Shown here in pieces: positions 36,034-47,245 of a stretch of 64,000 nt of DNA. Numbering within the stretch: the first letter of the stretch is position 1; each line of letters starts with the position of its first letter. The DNA comes from Streptomyces avidinii (lineage in GTDB: Bacteria > Actinomycetota > Actinomycetes > Streptomycetales > Streptomycetaceae). A model generated the notes under the pieces. That model had not been told where the DNA came from, searched no databases, and saw only the letters and a program-made list of their open reading frames with translations. Position numbers and translations under genes: made by a program. Location of the stretch: contig NZ_BMVL01000011.1 in NCBI RefSeq assembly GCF_014650695.1, positions 186,001-250,000 of the forward strand. Reading direction: 5' to 3'.

Positions 36034-36909
36034 GCTCGGCCCGCCGAGACCTGGTTCGGGGCTGCTTCAGGGCCCCTTCAAACGCATGCAGAGGGCGCTC
36101 CCGGTCCACAACGGGGGCGCCCTTCTTCGTTCGCGCGCCCCTGACCTGTTCGAATACGCCCCCGCGGGAGCAACTCATCCACAGATTGGGAGACTTTCTT
36201 CCGTCCACACCCTGGGGACGCCCCGCGTCGCCCACAATCTGTCCACAGGGGTGCGGGGTGAGTCCCCATCAGGGCAGGTCAGAACCCTGTGGAATTGTGC
36301 ACAAAGACTGTCCACAGGCTGTGGACAAATATTTCGTCCACAGCACTGTCCACGGCGTTGTCCACCGTCGGCCCACAGGTTTCCACGTCCTGTGCACAGG
36401 ATCCGGTGTCTTCTCCACACCCTTGTCCACTGTTCGGCAACACACCACCCCCTCTCACCGCCCGGAGTGAAAGCCGTCACACGGATGTAGACGTTTGGGT
36501 TGTGGAGTACCGGGGGAAAGCTGGGGACACACCTGTGGAGTAGTTGGGGTCCCCTGGGGACAGCCTGTGCAGAACTTTCTGTTCTCCACAGAGACACGGG
36601 GTTGTCCACCGGTGTCGCCCACAGGGTCGGTGGATAAAAAACTGGGGTTGACCTGCGAAAACAGGCTTATCCACCGTTTCCACAGGCCCTACTACTACCC
36701 CCATAGAGAGTTAGGCCGGTTTCGGTTTTCAAGCGGGTCCTGTGCACAACTCGTCGATCGCCCGCCCCGACGCCTCGCTCCCGACTTGACCGCCGGCCGC
36801 ACCGACTGTCGGCGCAGTGCGTCAGACTGGTCCCCGGCATCGGTCGAGGCATCGACGAGCCGACGACGAAGGCCGGCAGACGAGCGAGCAACAGCAGGAG
36901 GCGGTTCCG
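36034..36909. other. oriC: Origin of chromosome replication, oriC
   Basis: The 876-bp dnaA-dnaN spacer has about 19 DnaA-box-like nonamers in both orientations. Perfect or single-mismatch sites include TCATCCACA 36175-36183, CTGTCCACA 36239-36247 and 36308-36316, TGTGGACAA 36320-36328 (exact, reverse), TCGTCCACA 36334-36342, TTGTCCACC 36358-36366 and 36602-36610, TTCTCCACA 36411-36419 and 36582-36590, TTGTCCACT 36423-36431, TTATCCACC 36667-36675 and TTGTGCACA-type sites at 36295-36303 and 36741-36749. Boxes form two groups (36175-36431 and 36500-36750). An AT-richer stretch at 36631-36665 lies in the second group. No gene is present. Confidence 0.96.
36092..36123 (+). terminator. Terminator after dnaA
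   Basis: Inverted repeat of 11 bp with one G.T pair (36092-36102 and 36113-36123), followed by TCTTCGTT, 58 bases after the dnaA stop. It shields oriC from dnaA transcription. Confidence 0.7.
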
Positions 36910-38040
36910 GTGAAGATCCGGGTGGAGCGCGACGTACTCGCGGAGGCGGTGGCTTGGGCCGCCCGTAGCCTCCCGGCCCGGCCGCCGGTGCCCGTTCTCG
37001 CGGGCCTGCTGCTCAAGGCCGAGGAAGGCACCCTGAGCCTCTCCGGCTTCGACTACGAGGTCTCGGCCCGCGTCTCGGTCGAGGCGGACGTCGAGGAGGA
37101 CGGCACCGTCCTGGTCTCCGGCCGGCTGCTCGCCGACATCTGCCGCGCCCTCCCCAACCGCCCGGTGGAGATTTCCACAGACGGTGTACGGGCGACCGTG
37201 GTCTGCGGCTCCTCGCGGTTCACACTCCACACCCTGCCTGTGGAGGAGTACCCGGCACTGCCGCAGATGCCGACCGCGACCGGCACCGTGGCCGGCGAGG
37301 TCTTCGCCTCCGCCGCCAAGCAGGTGGCCACCGCCGCCGGCCGTGACGACACGCTGCCCGTGCTGACCGGTGTGCGCATCGAGATCGAGGGCGACCGCGT
37401 CACCCTGGCCTCCACCGACCGCTACCGCTTCGCGGTCCGCGAGTTCCTGTGGAAGCCGGAGAACCCGGACGCGTCCGCCGTGGCCCTGGTGCCCGCCAAG
37501 ACGCTCCAGGAGATCGCCAACTCGCTGACCAGCGGTGACACCGTGACCCTGGCGCTGTCCGGATCCGGTGCGGGCGAGGGCCTGATCGGTTTCGAGGGCG
37601 CCGGCCGCCGCACCACCACCCGGCTGCTGGAGGGCGACCTGCCCAAGTACCGGACCCTGTTCCCGACGGAGTTCAACTCGATCGCCGTGATCGAGACCGC
37701 GCCCTTCGTCGAGGCCGTCAAGCGCGTGGCTCTGGTGGCCGAGCGCAACACCCCGGTCCGCCTCAGCTTCGAGAAGGGCGTGCTGATCCTGGAGGCCGGT
37801 TCCTCCGACGACGCACAGGCTGTGGAAAGGGTCGACGCCCAGCTGGACGGCGACGACATCTCGATCGCCTTCAACCCGACCTTCCTGCTGGACGGCCTGA
37901 GCGCGATCGCCTCCCCGGTGGCCCAGCTCAGCTTCACCACGTCGACCAAGCCGGCGCTGCTCAGCGGCCGCCCGGCGATCGACGCGGAAGCGGACGAGGC
38001 GTACAAGTACCTGATCATGCCGGTGCGACTGTCCGGCTGA
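36910..38040 (+). CDS. dnaN: DNA polymerase III beta sliding clamp
   Basis: A 376-residue clamp with three repeated domains, typical N-terminus (MKIRVERDVLAEAVAWAARS) and C-terminus (LIMPVRLSG, the MPVR/MPMR signature). GTG start with AGGAGG 8 bases upstream. Right-hand boundary of oriC. Confidence 0.97.
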   Translation: MKIRVERDVLAEAVAWAARSLPARPPVPVLAGLLLKAEEGTLSLSGFDYEVSARVSVEADVEEDGTVLVSGRLLADICRALPNRPVEISTDGVRATVVCGSSRFTLHTLPVEEYPALPQMPTATGTVAGEVFASAAKQVATAAGRDDTLPVLTGVRIEIEGDRVTLASTDRYRFAVREFLWKPENPDASAVALVPAKTLQEIANSLTSGDTVTLALSGSGAGEGLIGFEGAGRRTTTRLLEGDLPKYRTLFPTEFNSIAVIETAPFVEAVKRVALVAERNTPVRLSFEKGVLILEAGSSDDAQAVERVDAQLDGDDISIAFNPTFLLDGLSAIASPVAQLSFTTSTKPALLSGRPAIDAEADEAYKYLIMPVRLSG

Positions 38041-38055
38041 CGCCCCACCTGTCGA

Positions 38056-38096
38056 CGTCGGGCCCGGTCTCGCACGCAGCGGGACCGGGCCCGACG
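38056..38096 (+). terminator. Terminator after dnaN
   Basis: 18-bp inverted repeat with one wobble pair (38056-38073 and 38079-38096, loop 5), 15 bases after the dnaN stop. Confidence 0.8.
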
Positions 38097-38305
38097 CCGT
38101 CCACAGCAGGGCAGGGCGCCGGGCCCTGGACGCGGGAACCCGCAAAGCCCCGAAAGCCGGACCGGCCCCCATGGAGCGCCCGTACGGCCCGCCGAGGCGG
38201 CCGGGCGTAGGCTCGGATCCGGTGGGCGACCCCCTGCGCGTCCGGCGAGGACACACCCCGGGGAAGCCCAGGCAAAGACGGCCACAACGCTTAAGGAACC
38301 ACCTG

Positions 38306-39181
38306 ATGGAGCTTGGTCTCGTCGGTCTCGGCAAGATGGGCGGCAACATGCGCGAGCGCATCCGCCGCGCAGGCCACACCGTCATCGGATACGACCGCAA
38401 CCCGGACCTCGCGGATGTCCACAGCCTGCGGGAGCTTGTGGACAGCCTGCCGGCCCCTCGCGTCGTGTGGGTGATGGTCCCGGCCGGTGCGGCCACCCAG
38501 TCCACGGTCGACGAGCTCGCCGAACTGCTGTCGGTCGGCGACATCGTCGTCGACGGCGGCAACTCGCGCTGGACCGACGACGAGAAGCACGCCGCGGAGC
38601 TGGCGGCCAAGGGCATCGGCTTCGTCGACTGCGGCGTCTCGGGCGGGGTGTGGGGCCTGGAGAACGGCTACGCCCTGATGTACGGCGGCGAGAAGGACCA
38701 CGTCGCACGGGTCCAGCCGATCTTCGACGCCCTCAAGCCCGAGGGCGAGTTCGGCGCGGTGCACGCCGGCAAGGTCGGCGCCGGCCACTTCGCGAAGATG
38801 GTCCACAACGGCATCGAGTACGCCATGATGCAGGCCTACGCCGAGGGCTGGGAGCTCCTGGAGAAGGTGGACTCGGTCACCGACGTCCGCGAGGTCTTCC
38901 GCTCCTGGCAGGAGGGCACCGTCATCCGCTCCTGGCTGCTGGACCTGGCCGTGAACGCCCTCGACCAGGACGAGCACCTGGAGCAGCTGCGGGGCTTCGC
39001 GCAGGACTCGGGCGAGGGACGCTGGACGGTGGAGGCTGCGATCGACAACGCCGTGCCGCTGCCCGCGATCACCGCTTCGCTGTTCGCTCGGTTCGCCTCG
39101 CGGCAGGACGACTCCCCGCAGATGAAGATGATCGCCGCGCTGCGCAACCAGTTCGGCGGCCACGCGGTCGAGAAGGCCTAG
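38306..39181 (+). CDS. gnd: 6-phosphogluconate dehydrogenase, decarboxylating (short form)
   Basis: A 291-residue short-form enzyme (GntZ/YqeC class, usually ~300 residues against ~470 in E. coli). NAD(P)-binding GLVGLGKMGGNM, substrate-binding DGGNSRW and the catalytic KMVHNGIEYAMMQAY. Oxidises 6-phosphogluconate to ribulose-5-phosphate. The gene between dnaN and recF is a hallmark of Streptomyces. AAGGAA upstream of the ATG. Confidence 0.95.
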   Translation: MELGLVGLGKMGGNMRERIRRAGHTVIGYDRNPDLADVHSLRELVDSLPAPRVVWVMVPAGAATQSTVDELAELLSVGDIVVDGGNSRWTDDEKHAAELAAKGIGFVDCGVSGGVWGLENGYALMYGGEKDHVARVQPIFDALKPEGEFGAVHAGKVGAGHFAKMVHNGIEYAMMQAYAEGWELLEKVDSVTDVREVFRSWQEGTVIRSWLLDLAVNALDQDEHLEQLRGFAQDSGEGRWTVEAAIDNAVPLPAITASLFARFASRQDDSPQMKMIAALRNQFGGHAVEKA

Positions 39182-39265
39182 CGCTCGGCGGAGCAGAACG
39201 GCAGCAGGAAGACAGCAGCACAGCACCACAGCAAGCAGTGGGAAGCCGGGGGAGGTCGGCGCCGT

Positions 39266-40402
39266 ATGCACGTTTCGCATCTCTCTTTGGCCGACTTCCG
39301 CTCGTACGCCCGGGCCGAGGTTCCCCTCGACCCGGGCGTCACCGCTTTCGTGGGCCCCAACGGCCAGGGCAAGACCAACCTCGTCGAGGCGATCGGCTAC
39401 CTCGCGACCCTCGGCAGCCACCGGGTCTCCTCGGACGCCCCGCTCGTACGGATGGGCGCGGACCGCGCGGTGATCCGCGCGGCCGTCACCCAGGGCGAGC
39501 GACAGCAGCTCGTGGAGCTGGAGCTCAATCCCGGGCGGGCCAACCGGGCCCGAATCAACCGGTCCTCGCAGGTCAGGCCCCGGGACGTGCTGGGGATCAT
39601 ACGGACGGTGCTGTTCGCACCGGAGGACCTGGCCCTGGTCAAGGGCGACCCGGGCGAGCGGCGGCGGTTCCTGGACGAGCTGGTCACGGCGCGCTCGCCG
39701 CGGATGGCCGCGGTCCGCTCCGACTACGAACGGGTGCTCAAGCAGCGCAACACCCTGCTGAAGTCCGCGGCGATGGCCCGCCGGCACGGCGGGCGCTCCT
39801 TGGACCTGTCCACCCTCGACGTGTGGGACCAGCACCTCGCGCGCGTGGGCGCGGAAATGCTGGCGCAGCGACTGGATCTGATCGCCACGCTGCTGCCGCT
39901 CGCCGACAAGGCGTACGAGCAGCTCGCGCCCGGCGGCGGCCCGCTGGGGCTGGCGTACCGGTCCTCGGCCGGCGAGCCGGTGGACAGCGGTACGGCGCGC
40001 ACCCGCGAGGCCCTCTACGAGGTGCTTCTGGCGGCGCTGGCCGACGTGCGCAAGCAGGAGATCGAGCGGGGTGTGACCCTGGTGGGCCCGCACCGTGACG
40101 ACCTGCAGCTGCGGCTGGGCGAAATGCCCGCGAAGGGGTACGCCAGCCACGGGGAATCGTGGTCGTACGCGCTGGCCCTGCGGCTGGCCTCGTACGAGCT
40201 GCTGCGCTCGGAGGGGAGCGAGCCGGTGCTGATCCTGGACGACGTGTTCGCGGAGCTGGACACACGGCGCCGGGAGCGGCTGGCGGAGCTGGTGGCCCCC
40301 GGCGAGCAGGTACTGGTGACGGCGGCGGTCGACGACGACGTCCCGGGGGTGCTGGTGGGATCGCGGTTCGGGGTGTCCGGCGGTGAGGTGACCCGGCTGT
40401 GA
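39266..40402 (+). CDS. recF: DNA replication and repair protein RecF
   Basis: A 378-residue SMC-like ATPase with Walker A GPNGQGKTN, signature SHGESWSYALALRL and Walker B VLILDDVFAELD. Loads RecA at gaps. Ends by overlapping the next gene (GTGA). Confidence 0.96.
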   Translation: MHVSHLSLADFRSYARAEVPLDPGVTAFVGPNGQGKTNLVEAIGYLATLGSHRVSSDAPLVRMGADRAVIRAAVTQGERQQLVELELNPGRANRARINRSSQVRPRDVLGIIRTVLFAPEDLALVKGDPGERRRFLDELVTARSPRMAAVRSDYERVLKQRNTLLKSAAMARRHGGRSLDLSTLDVWDQHLARVGAEMLAQRLDLIATLLPLADKAYEQLAPGGGPLGLAYRSSAGEPVDSGTARTREALYEVLLAALADVRKQEIERGVTLVGPHRDDLQLRLGEMPAKGYASHGESWSYALALRLASYELLRSEGSEPVLILDDVFAELDTRRRERLAELVAPGEQVLVTAAVDDDVPGVLVGSRFGVSGGEVTRL

Positions 40403-40932
40403 ACGAGCAGGCCAAGGACCCGCAGGAGGGTCGCAGGAGCCCGGAGGTCTCCGGGGTGGACCTCGCACGCCAGGCCCTGGCGGCGGCGCGGGAGCAGGCG
40501 CGGGCCCGGGGCAACGCGGCCGGCGGGAAGCGGCGCCACCAGCCGGGGCTGCGCTCGGGGGCCCGTGCGGACGGCCGGGACCCGATGCCGTTGATGGCGG
40601 CGCTGGACCGGCTGCGCACCGAACGCGGCTGGGAGATGCCGATGGCGGTGGCGGGCGTGATGGAGCGCTGGCCGGAGATCGTCGGCCCGGAGATCGCGGC
40701 CCACTGTGAACCGCAGCGGTACGAGGACCGTGAACTCGTCGTGCGGTGCGATTCCTCGGCGTGGGCGGCGCAGCTGAAGCTGCTGGCTCCGCAGCTGGTC
40801 GCGCGGTTGAACGCGGATCTGGGGCAGGGCACGGTGCGGATGATCAAGGTGCACGGTCCCGGTGGGCGGCCGAAGGGGTACGGGCCCTGGCGGGCGCCGG
40901 GCAGCAAGGGTCCCGGGGACACCTACGGCTGA
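40399..40932 (+). CDS. DUF721 / DciA-like protein
   Basis: A 177-residue DUF721 protein; family members (DciA) are the helicase-loading partners of DnaB in bacteria lacking DnaC/DnaI. Core: WPEIVGPEIAAHCEPQRYE and SSAWAAQLKLLAPQLV in a KH-like fold, with a disordered N-terminal half and Gly/Pro-rich C-terminus. Co-translated with recF through a 4-base overlap, 414 bp before gyrB. The assignment as DciA is by family; no activity is shown for this protein. Confidence 0.85.
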   Translation: MNEQAKDPQEGRRSPEVSGVDLARQALAAAREQARARGNAAGGKRRHQPGLRSGARADGRDPMPLMAALDRLRTERGWEMPMAVAGVMERWPEIVGPEIAAHCEPQRYEDRELVVRCDSSAWAAQLKLLAPQLVARLNADLGQGTVRMIKVHGPGGRPKGYGPWRAPGSKGPGDTYG

Positions 40933-41346
40933 CGGGCCCTGCCGGGTTCCCTCCGACCCCGCGCGAGCGGGTACGTACCGCCCGCTCCGCGGGGTCCGGG
41001 GCTCCGCCCCCGACCCCGTGCCTCGCATGCCGGCGGGGCTGGAGATCGGCAGATTCGGGTGGCGTCCCTCACGGTAGTCGGAGGTTGACAGCCCGAAGGG
41101 CTGGGTGCCCGCGTGAGCCTCTTTGAGCCCCTTCCCGGATGTGGGGAGTCGGAGAGAGGAGGTTCAGGGCGGCACATGCGGACTCAGGTACCGGCAAACC
41201 CCCATTCATGTCCGTGGTACCGGTAGACTGAAGCGAATCCCGCCCGTTCGCGGGATCACGCAGACAACGCAGAACGACGCGGCCGCTCCCGCCGGCGCAT
41301 TTGCTGGTCCGGAGTACGGGCTGCGCTGTGCCAGAAAGGGCGCTTC
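40933..41346 (+). promoter_or_regulatory. gyrB leader and promoter region
   Basis: 414 bp without a gene. An imperfect G/C-rich hairpin (40990-41018, the GGGGTCCGGGGCTCCGCCCC type dispersed in Streptomyces genomes) probably terminates recF-DUF721. A TAGACT at 41224-41229 is a candidate -10 for gyrB, and GGTACCGG occurs twice, at 41187-41194 and 41216-41223. No convincing -35. Confidence 0.5.
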
Positions 41347-43347
41347 GTGGCCGATTCCGGCGACTCCAACGAGAAGAATTACGACGCCAGTGCGATCCAG
41401 GTCCTCGAGGGCCTGGACGCGGTCCGCAAGCGGCCGGGTATGTACATCGGCTCGACGGGTGAGCGTGGTCTGCACCACCTCGTCTACGAGGTCGTCGACA
41501 ACTCGGTCGACGAGGCGCTGGCCGGGCACGCGGACACCATCGACGTGACGATCCTCGCCGACGGTGGGGTGCGCGTGGTCGACAACGGTCGCGGTATCCC
41601 GGTCGGCATCGTTCCGTCCGAGGGCAAGCCGGCCGTCGAGGTCGTCCTGACGGTCCTGCACGCGGGCGGCAAGTTCGGAGGCGGCGGCTACGCCGTTTCC
41701 GGCGGCCTGCACGGCGTCGGTGTGTCCGTCGTGAACGCCCTGTCGACCAAGGTCGCGGTCGAGGTCAAGACGGACGGCCACCGCTGGACCCAGGACTACA
41801 AGCTGGGCGTGCCGACGGCTCCGCTGGCCAAGAACGAGGAGACCGCCGAGACCGGCACCACGGTCACCTTCTGGGCCGACGGCGACATCTTCGAGACGAC
41901 CGAGTACTCCTTCGAGACGCTGTCGCGGCGCTTCCAGGAGATGGCCTTCCTCAACAAGGGCCTCACCCTGTCGCTGACCGACGAGCGCGAGTCGGCGAAG
42001 GCCACGGTCGGCGCGGACGACCCCGACGCGGACACGGCCGAGCCGACCGCGCGCACGGTGAAGTACTACTACGAGGGCGGCATCGTCGACTTCGTGAAGT
42101 ACCTCAACTCGCGCAAGGGCGAGCTGATCCACCCGACCGTCATCGACGTCGAGGCCGAGGACAAGGAGCGCATGCTCTCGGTCGAGATCGCGATGCAGTG
42201 GAACTCGCAGTACACGGAGGGGGTCTACTCCTTCGCGAACACGATCCACACGCACGAGGGCGGTACGCACGAGGAGGGCTTCCGTGCGGCGCTGACGGGT
42301 CTGGTGAACCGTTACGCGCGCGACAAGAAGCTGCTGCGCGAGAAGGACGACAACCTCGCCGGCGAGGACATCCGCGAGGGTCTGACGGCGATCATCTCGG
42401 TCAAGCTGGGCGAGCCCCAGTTCGAGGGCCAGACGAAGACCAAGCTGGGCAACACCGAGGCCAAGACCTTCGTGCAGAAGGTCGTCCACGAGCACCTCAA
42501 CGACTGGTTCGACCGCAATCCGGTCGAGGCCGCGGACATCATCCGCAAGTCGATCCAGGCGGCCACCGCGCGCGTCGCGGCCCGCAAGGCCCGCGACCTC
42601 ACCCGTCGCAAGGGTCTGCTGGAGAGCGCCTCGCTGCCGGGCAAGCTGTCCGACTGCCAGTCGAACGACCCGACCAAGTGCGAGATCTTCATCGTCGAGG
42701 GCGACTCGGCCGGTGGCTCCGCGAAGTCCGGCCGCAACCCGATGTACCAGGCCATCCTGCCGATCCGCGGCAAGATCCTGAACGTCGAGAAGGCCCGTAT
42801 CGACAAGATCCTCCAGAACACCGAGGTCCAGGCGCTGATCAGTGCCTTCGGTACCGGTGTGCACGAGGACTTCGACATCGAGAAGCTCCGCTATCACAAG
42901 ATCATCCTGATGGCGGACGCCGACGTCGACGGCCAGCACATCAACACCCTGCTGCTGACCTTCCTCTTCCGCTTCATGCGGCCGCTGGTCGAGGCCGGTC
43001 ACGTGTACCTGTCGCGCCCGCCGCTCTACAAGATCAAGTGGGGCCGGGACGACTTCGAGTACGCGTACTCGGACCGCGAGCGCGACGCGCTGGTGGAGCT
43101 CGGCAAGCAGAACGGCAAGCGGATCAAGGAAGACTCGATCCAGCGCTTCAAGGGTCTGGGCGAGATGAACGCCGAGGAACTGCGCGTCACCACCATGGAC
43201 GTGGACCACCGTGTACTCGGCCAGGTCACGCTGGACGACGCGGCGCAGGCCGACGACCTGTTCTCGGTGCTGATGGGCGAGGACGTCGAGGCTCGTCGCT
43301 CCTTCATCCAGCGCAACGCCAAGGACGTCCGCTTCCTCGACATCTGA
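41347..43347 (+). CDS. gyrB: DNA gyrase subunit B
   Basis: ATPase subunit of gyrase. 666 residues: GHKL ATPase with VDNSVDEALAG, DNGRGIPV and GLHGVGVSVVNAL, transducer domain, then TOPRIM with EGDSAGGSAK and DADVDGQH. GTG start. The novobiocin-contacting region looks ordinary. 43 bp separate it from gyrA. Confidence 0.97.
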   Translation: MADSGDSNEKNYDASAIQVLEGLDAVRKRPGMYIGSTGERGLHHLVYEVVDNSVDEALAGHADTIDVTILADGGVRVVDNGRGIPVGIVPSEGKPAVEVVLTVLHAGGKFGGGGYAVSGGLHGVGVSVVNALSTKVAVEVKTDGHRWTQDYKLGVPTAPLAKNEETAETGTTVTFWADGDIFETTEYSFETLSRRFQEMAFLNKGLTLSLTDERESAKATVGADDPDADTAEPTARTVKYYYEGGIVDFVKYLNSRKGELIHPTVIDVEAEDKERMLSVEIAMQWNSQYTEGVYSFANTIHTHEGGTHEEGFRAALTGLVNRYARDKKLLREKDDNLAGEDIREGLTAIISVKLGEPQFEGQTKTKLGNTEAKTFVQKVVHEHLNDWFDRNPVEAADIIRKSIQAATARVAARKARDLTRRKGLLESASLPGKLSDCQSNDPTKCEIFIVEGDSAGGSAKSGRNPMYQAILPIRGKILNVEKARIDKILQNTEVQALISAFGTGVHEDFDIEKLRYHKIILMADADVDGQHINTLLLTFLFRFMRPLVEAGHVYLSRPPLYKIKWGRDDFEYAYSDRERDALVELGKQNGKRIKEDSIQRFKGLGEMNAEELRVTTMDVDHRVLGQVTLDDAAQADDLFSVLMGEDVEARRSFIQRNAKDVRFLDI

Positions 43348-43390
43348 GTCGGCTCCGCTGACCGCCGCCTGAAAGGACTTCTGACCAGCA

Positions 43391-46006
<2,616 letters not shown>

Positions 46007-46009
46007 GTC

Positions 46010-46642
46010 GTGAGTGGAGCCACGGGCGCCGGACCGGCCAAGACTGGAGCGAACGGTGCCCGTGGCCCCGCCGCGGACTCCCAAGGGGGAACCGTGACGG
46101 ACACCCGAGGACCGCAGCCGGCGGCCGGCGCGGACACCGGCGAGGACAAGCCCGCACAGCCGTACCACCCGCCGCAGGCCTACACGGCGCCCTCGGGCCC
46201 GGGGACGCCGCGGGGTGGCACGGGTGGCGGTGCGCAGCGCAAGCCGCGCCCGGGGGTCCGTACGGCCCCCCGGACGCGCAAGGCGCGGCTGCGGGTGGCC
46301 AAGGCCGACCCGTGGTCGGTCATGAAGGTCAGCTTCCTGCTGTCGATCGCGCTCGGCATCTGCACGATCGTGGCGGCGGTGGTGCTGTGGATGGTCATGG
46401 ACGCGATGGGCGTCTTCTCGACCGTCGGCGGCACGATCAGTGAGGCGACCGGCTCGAACGAGGGCAACGGCTTCGACCTCCAGTCGTTCCTGTCGCTGCC
46501 GCGCGTTCTGATCTTCACGTCGGTCATCGCGGTGATCGACGTGGTGCTGGCGACGGCACTGGCGACGCTGGGCGCGTTCATCTACAACCTGTCGGCGGGC
46601 TTCGTCGGCGGTGTGGAGCTGACGCTCGCCGAGGACGAGTAG
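46010..46642 (+). CDS. DUF3566 membrane protein
   Basis: A 210-residue protein: disordered Pro/Gly-rich N-terminal half, then two membrane helices (about residues 108-132 and 162-190) in the DUF3566 region (KADPWSVMKVSFLLSIALGI). Starts 3 bases after gyrA with GTG. Equivalent position and family as Rv0007 in mycobacteria; function not established, possibly divisome or envelope. Confidence 0.88.
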   Translation: MSGATGAGPAKTGANGARGPAADSQGGTVTDTRGPQPAAGADTGEDKPAQPYHPPQAYTAPSGPGTPRGGTGGGAQRKPRPGVRTAPRTRKARLRVAKADPWSVMKVSFLLSIALGICTIVAAVVLWMVMDAMGVFSTVGGTISEATGSNEGNGFDLQSFLSLPRVLIFTSVIAVIDVVLATALATLGAFIYNLSAGFVGGVELTLAEDE

Positions 46643-46706
46643 GTCCTCCGGAGGAGCGCCCGCGACGGGTCGGATGACCTGCGCAGACGCCTCTGGGCAA
46701 CGGATT

Positions 46707-46735
46707 TTGGCCTGACCGGGTCTGTGCGCTAATCT
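46707..46735 (+). promoter_or_regulatory. Promoter of tRNA-Ile
   Basis: TTGGCC (46707-46712) and TAATCT (46730-46735) with a 17-base spacer, giving a start about 20 bases before the tRNA. A good housekeeping-type match. Confidence 0.65.
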
Positions 46736-46760
46736 TCAGGAGTCAGCGCGCAGCGCGGAT

Positions 46761-46834
46761 GGGGCTATAGCTCAGTTGGTTAGAGCGCATCCCTGATAAG
46801 GATGAGGCCACAGGTTCAAATCCTGTTAGCCCCA
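46761..46834 (+). tRNA. tRNA-Ile (GAT)
   Basis: 74 nt, 7-bp acceptor stem GGGGCTA/TAGCCCC, anticodon loop CTGATAA between CATCC and GGATG, T loop GTTCAAAT. No encoded CCA. Downstream of gyrA and DUF3566 as in other actinobacteria. Confidence 0.98.
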
Positions 46835-46843
46835 CAGTGTCGA

Positions 46844-46871
46844 AGACCCCCAGGCCAAGGCCTGGGGGTCT
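46844..46871 (+). terminator. Terminator after tRNA-Ile
   Basis: Perfect 13-bp inverted repeat (46844-46856 and 46859-46871, loop 2) followed by TTGTCGTTG. Confidence 0.88.
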
Positions 46872-46988
46872 TTGTCGTTGGGCCAGTTGGCGGGCTGTGC
46901 CGCTCGAAAGGCCGCCGATCGGATATCGGTCGGTGTGTATTGTTGGCTGCCAGAAGTCCCCTACGTCAACGAAAGACGAGGTCGCGCG

Positions 46989-47123
46989 GTGAAGAAGCTG
47001 CTCCTGGTCGCACTGGCCGCCATCGGCGGGCTCCTCGTGTACCGCCAGATCCAGGCGGACCGCGCCGAGCAGGACCTGTGGACGGAGGCAACTGACTCCG
47101 TGCCCTCTGGTTCCGGTGTGTGA
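46989..47123 (+). CDS. DLW-39 family small protein
   Basis: 44 residues: a hydrophobic N-terminus (LLLVALAAIGGLLVYRQ) and the motif QDLWTEATD that names the DLW-39 family, which follows gyrA/tRNA genes in actinobacteria. Probably a membrane-associated peptide. GTG start. Function unknown. Confidence 0.85.
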   Translation: MKKLLLVALAAIGGLLVYRQIQADRAEQDLWTEATDSVPSGSGV

Positions 47124-47143
47124 GACCCAAGGCTGATCTCATG

Positions 47144-47173
47144 AAGCCCCGGCTGCCGCTGCGGCCGGGGCTT
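47144..47173 (+). terminator. Terminator after the DLW-39 gene
   Basis: 10-bp inverted repeat (47144-47153 and 47164-47173, loop 10), 20 bases after the stop. Confidence 0.7.
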
Positions 47174-47212
47174 TGTGCTGTTCTGTGACGAAAACTTCCG
47201 TTATGAAAAGAT

Positions 47213-47230
47213 TTTGCTTGCGCTAGCAAA
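47213..47230 (+). promoter_or_regulatory. Inverted repeat upstream of secreted-protein gene
   Basis: TTTGCT-N6-AGCAAA in an AT-rich patch (47195-47230) that stands out from the G/C-rich surroundings, 16 bases before the ATG at 47246. It may be an operator; no regulator is identified. Confidence 0.35.
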
Positions 47231-47245
47231 CTCGGGGTGGGCGTG

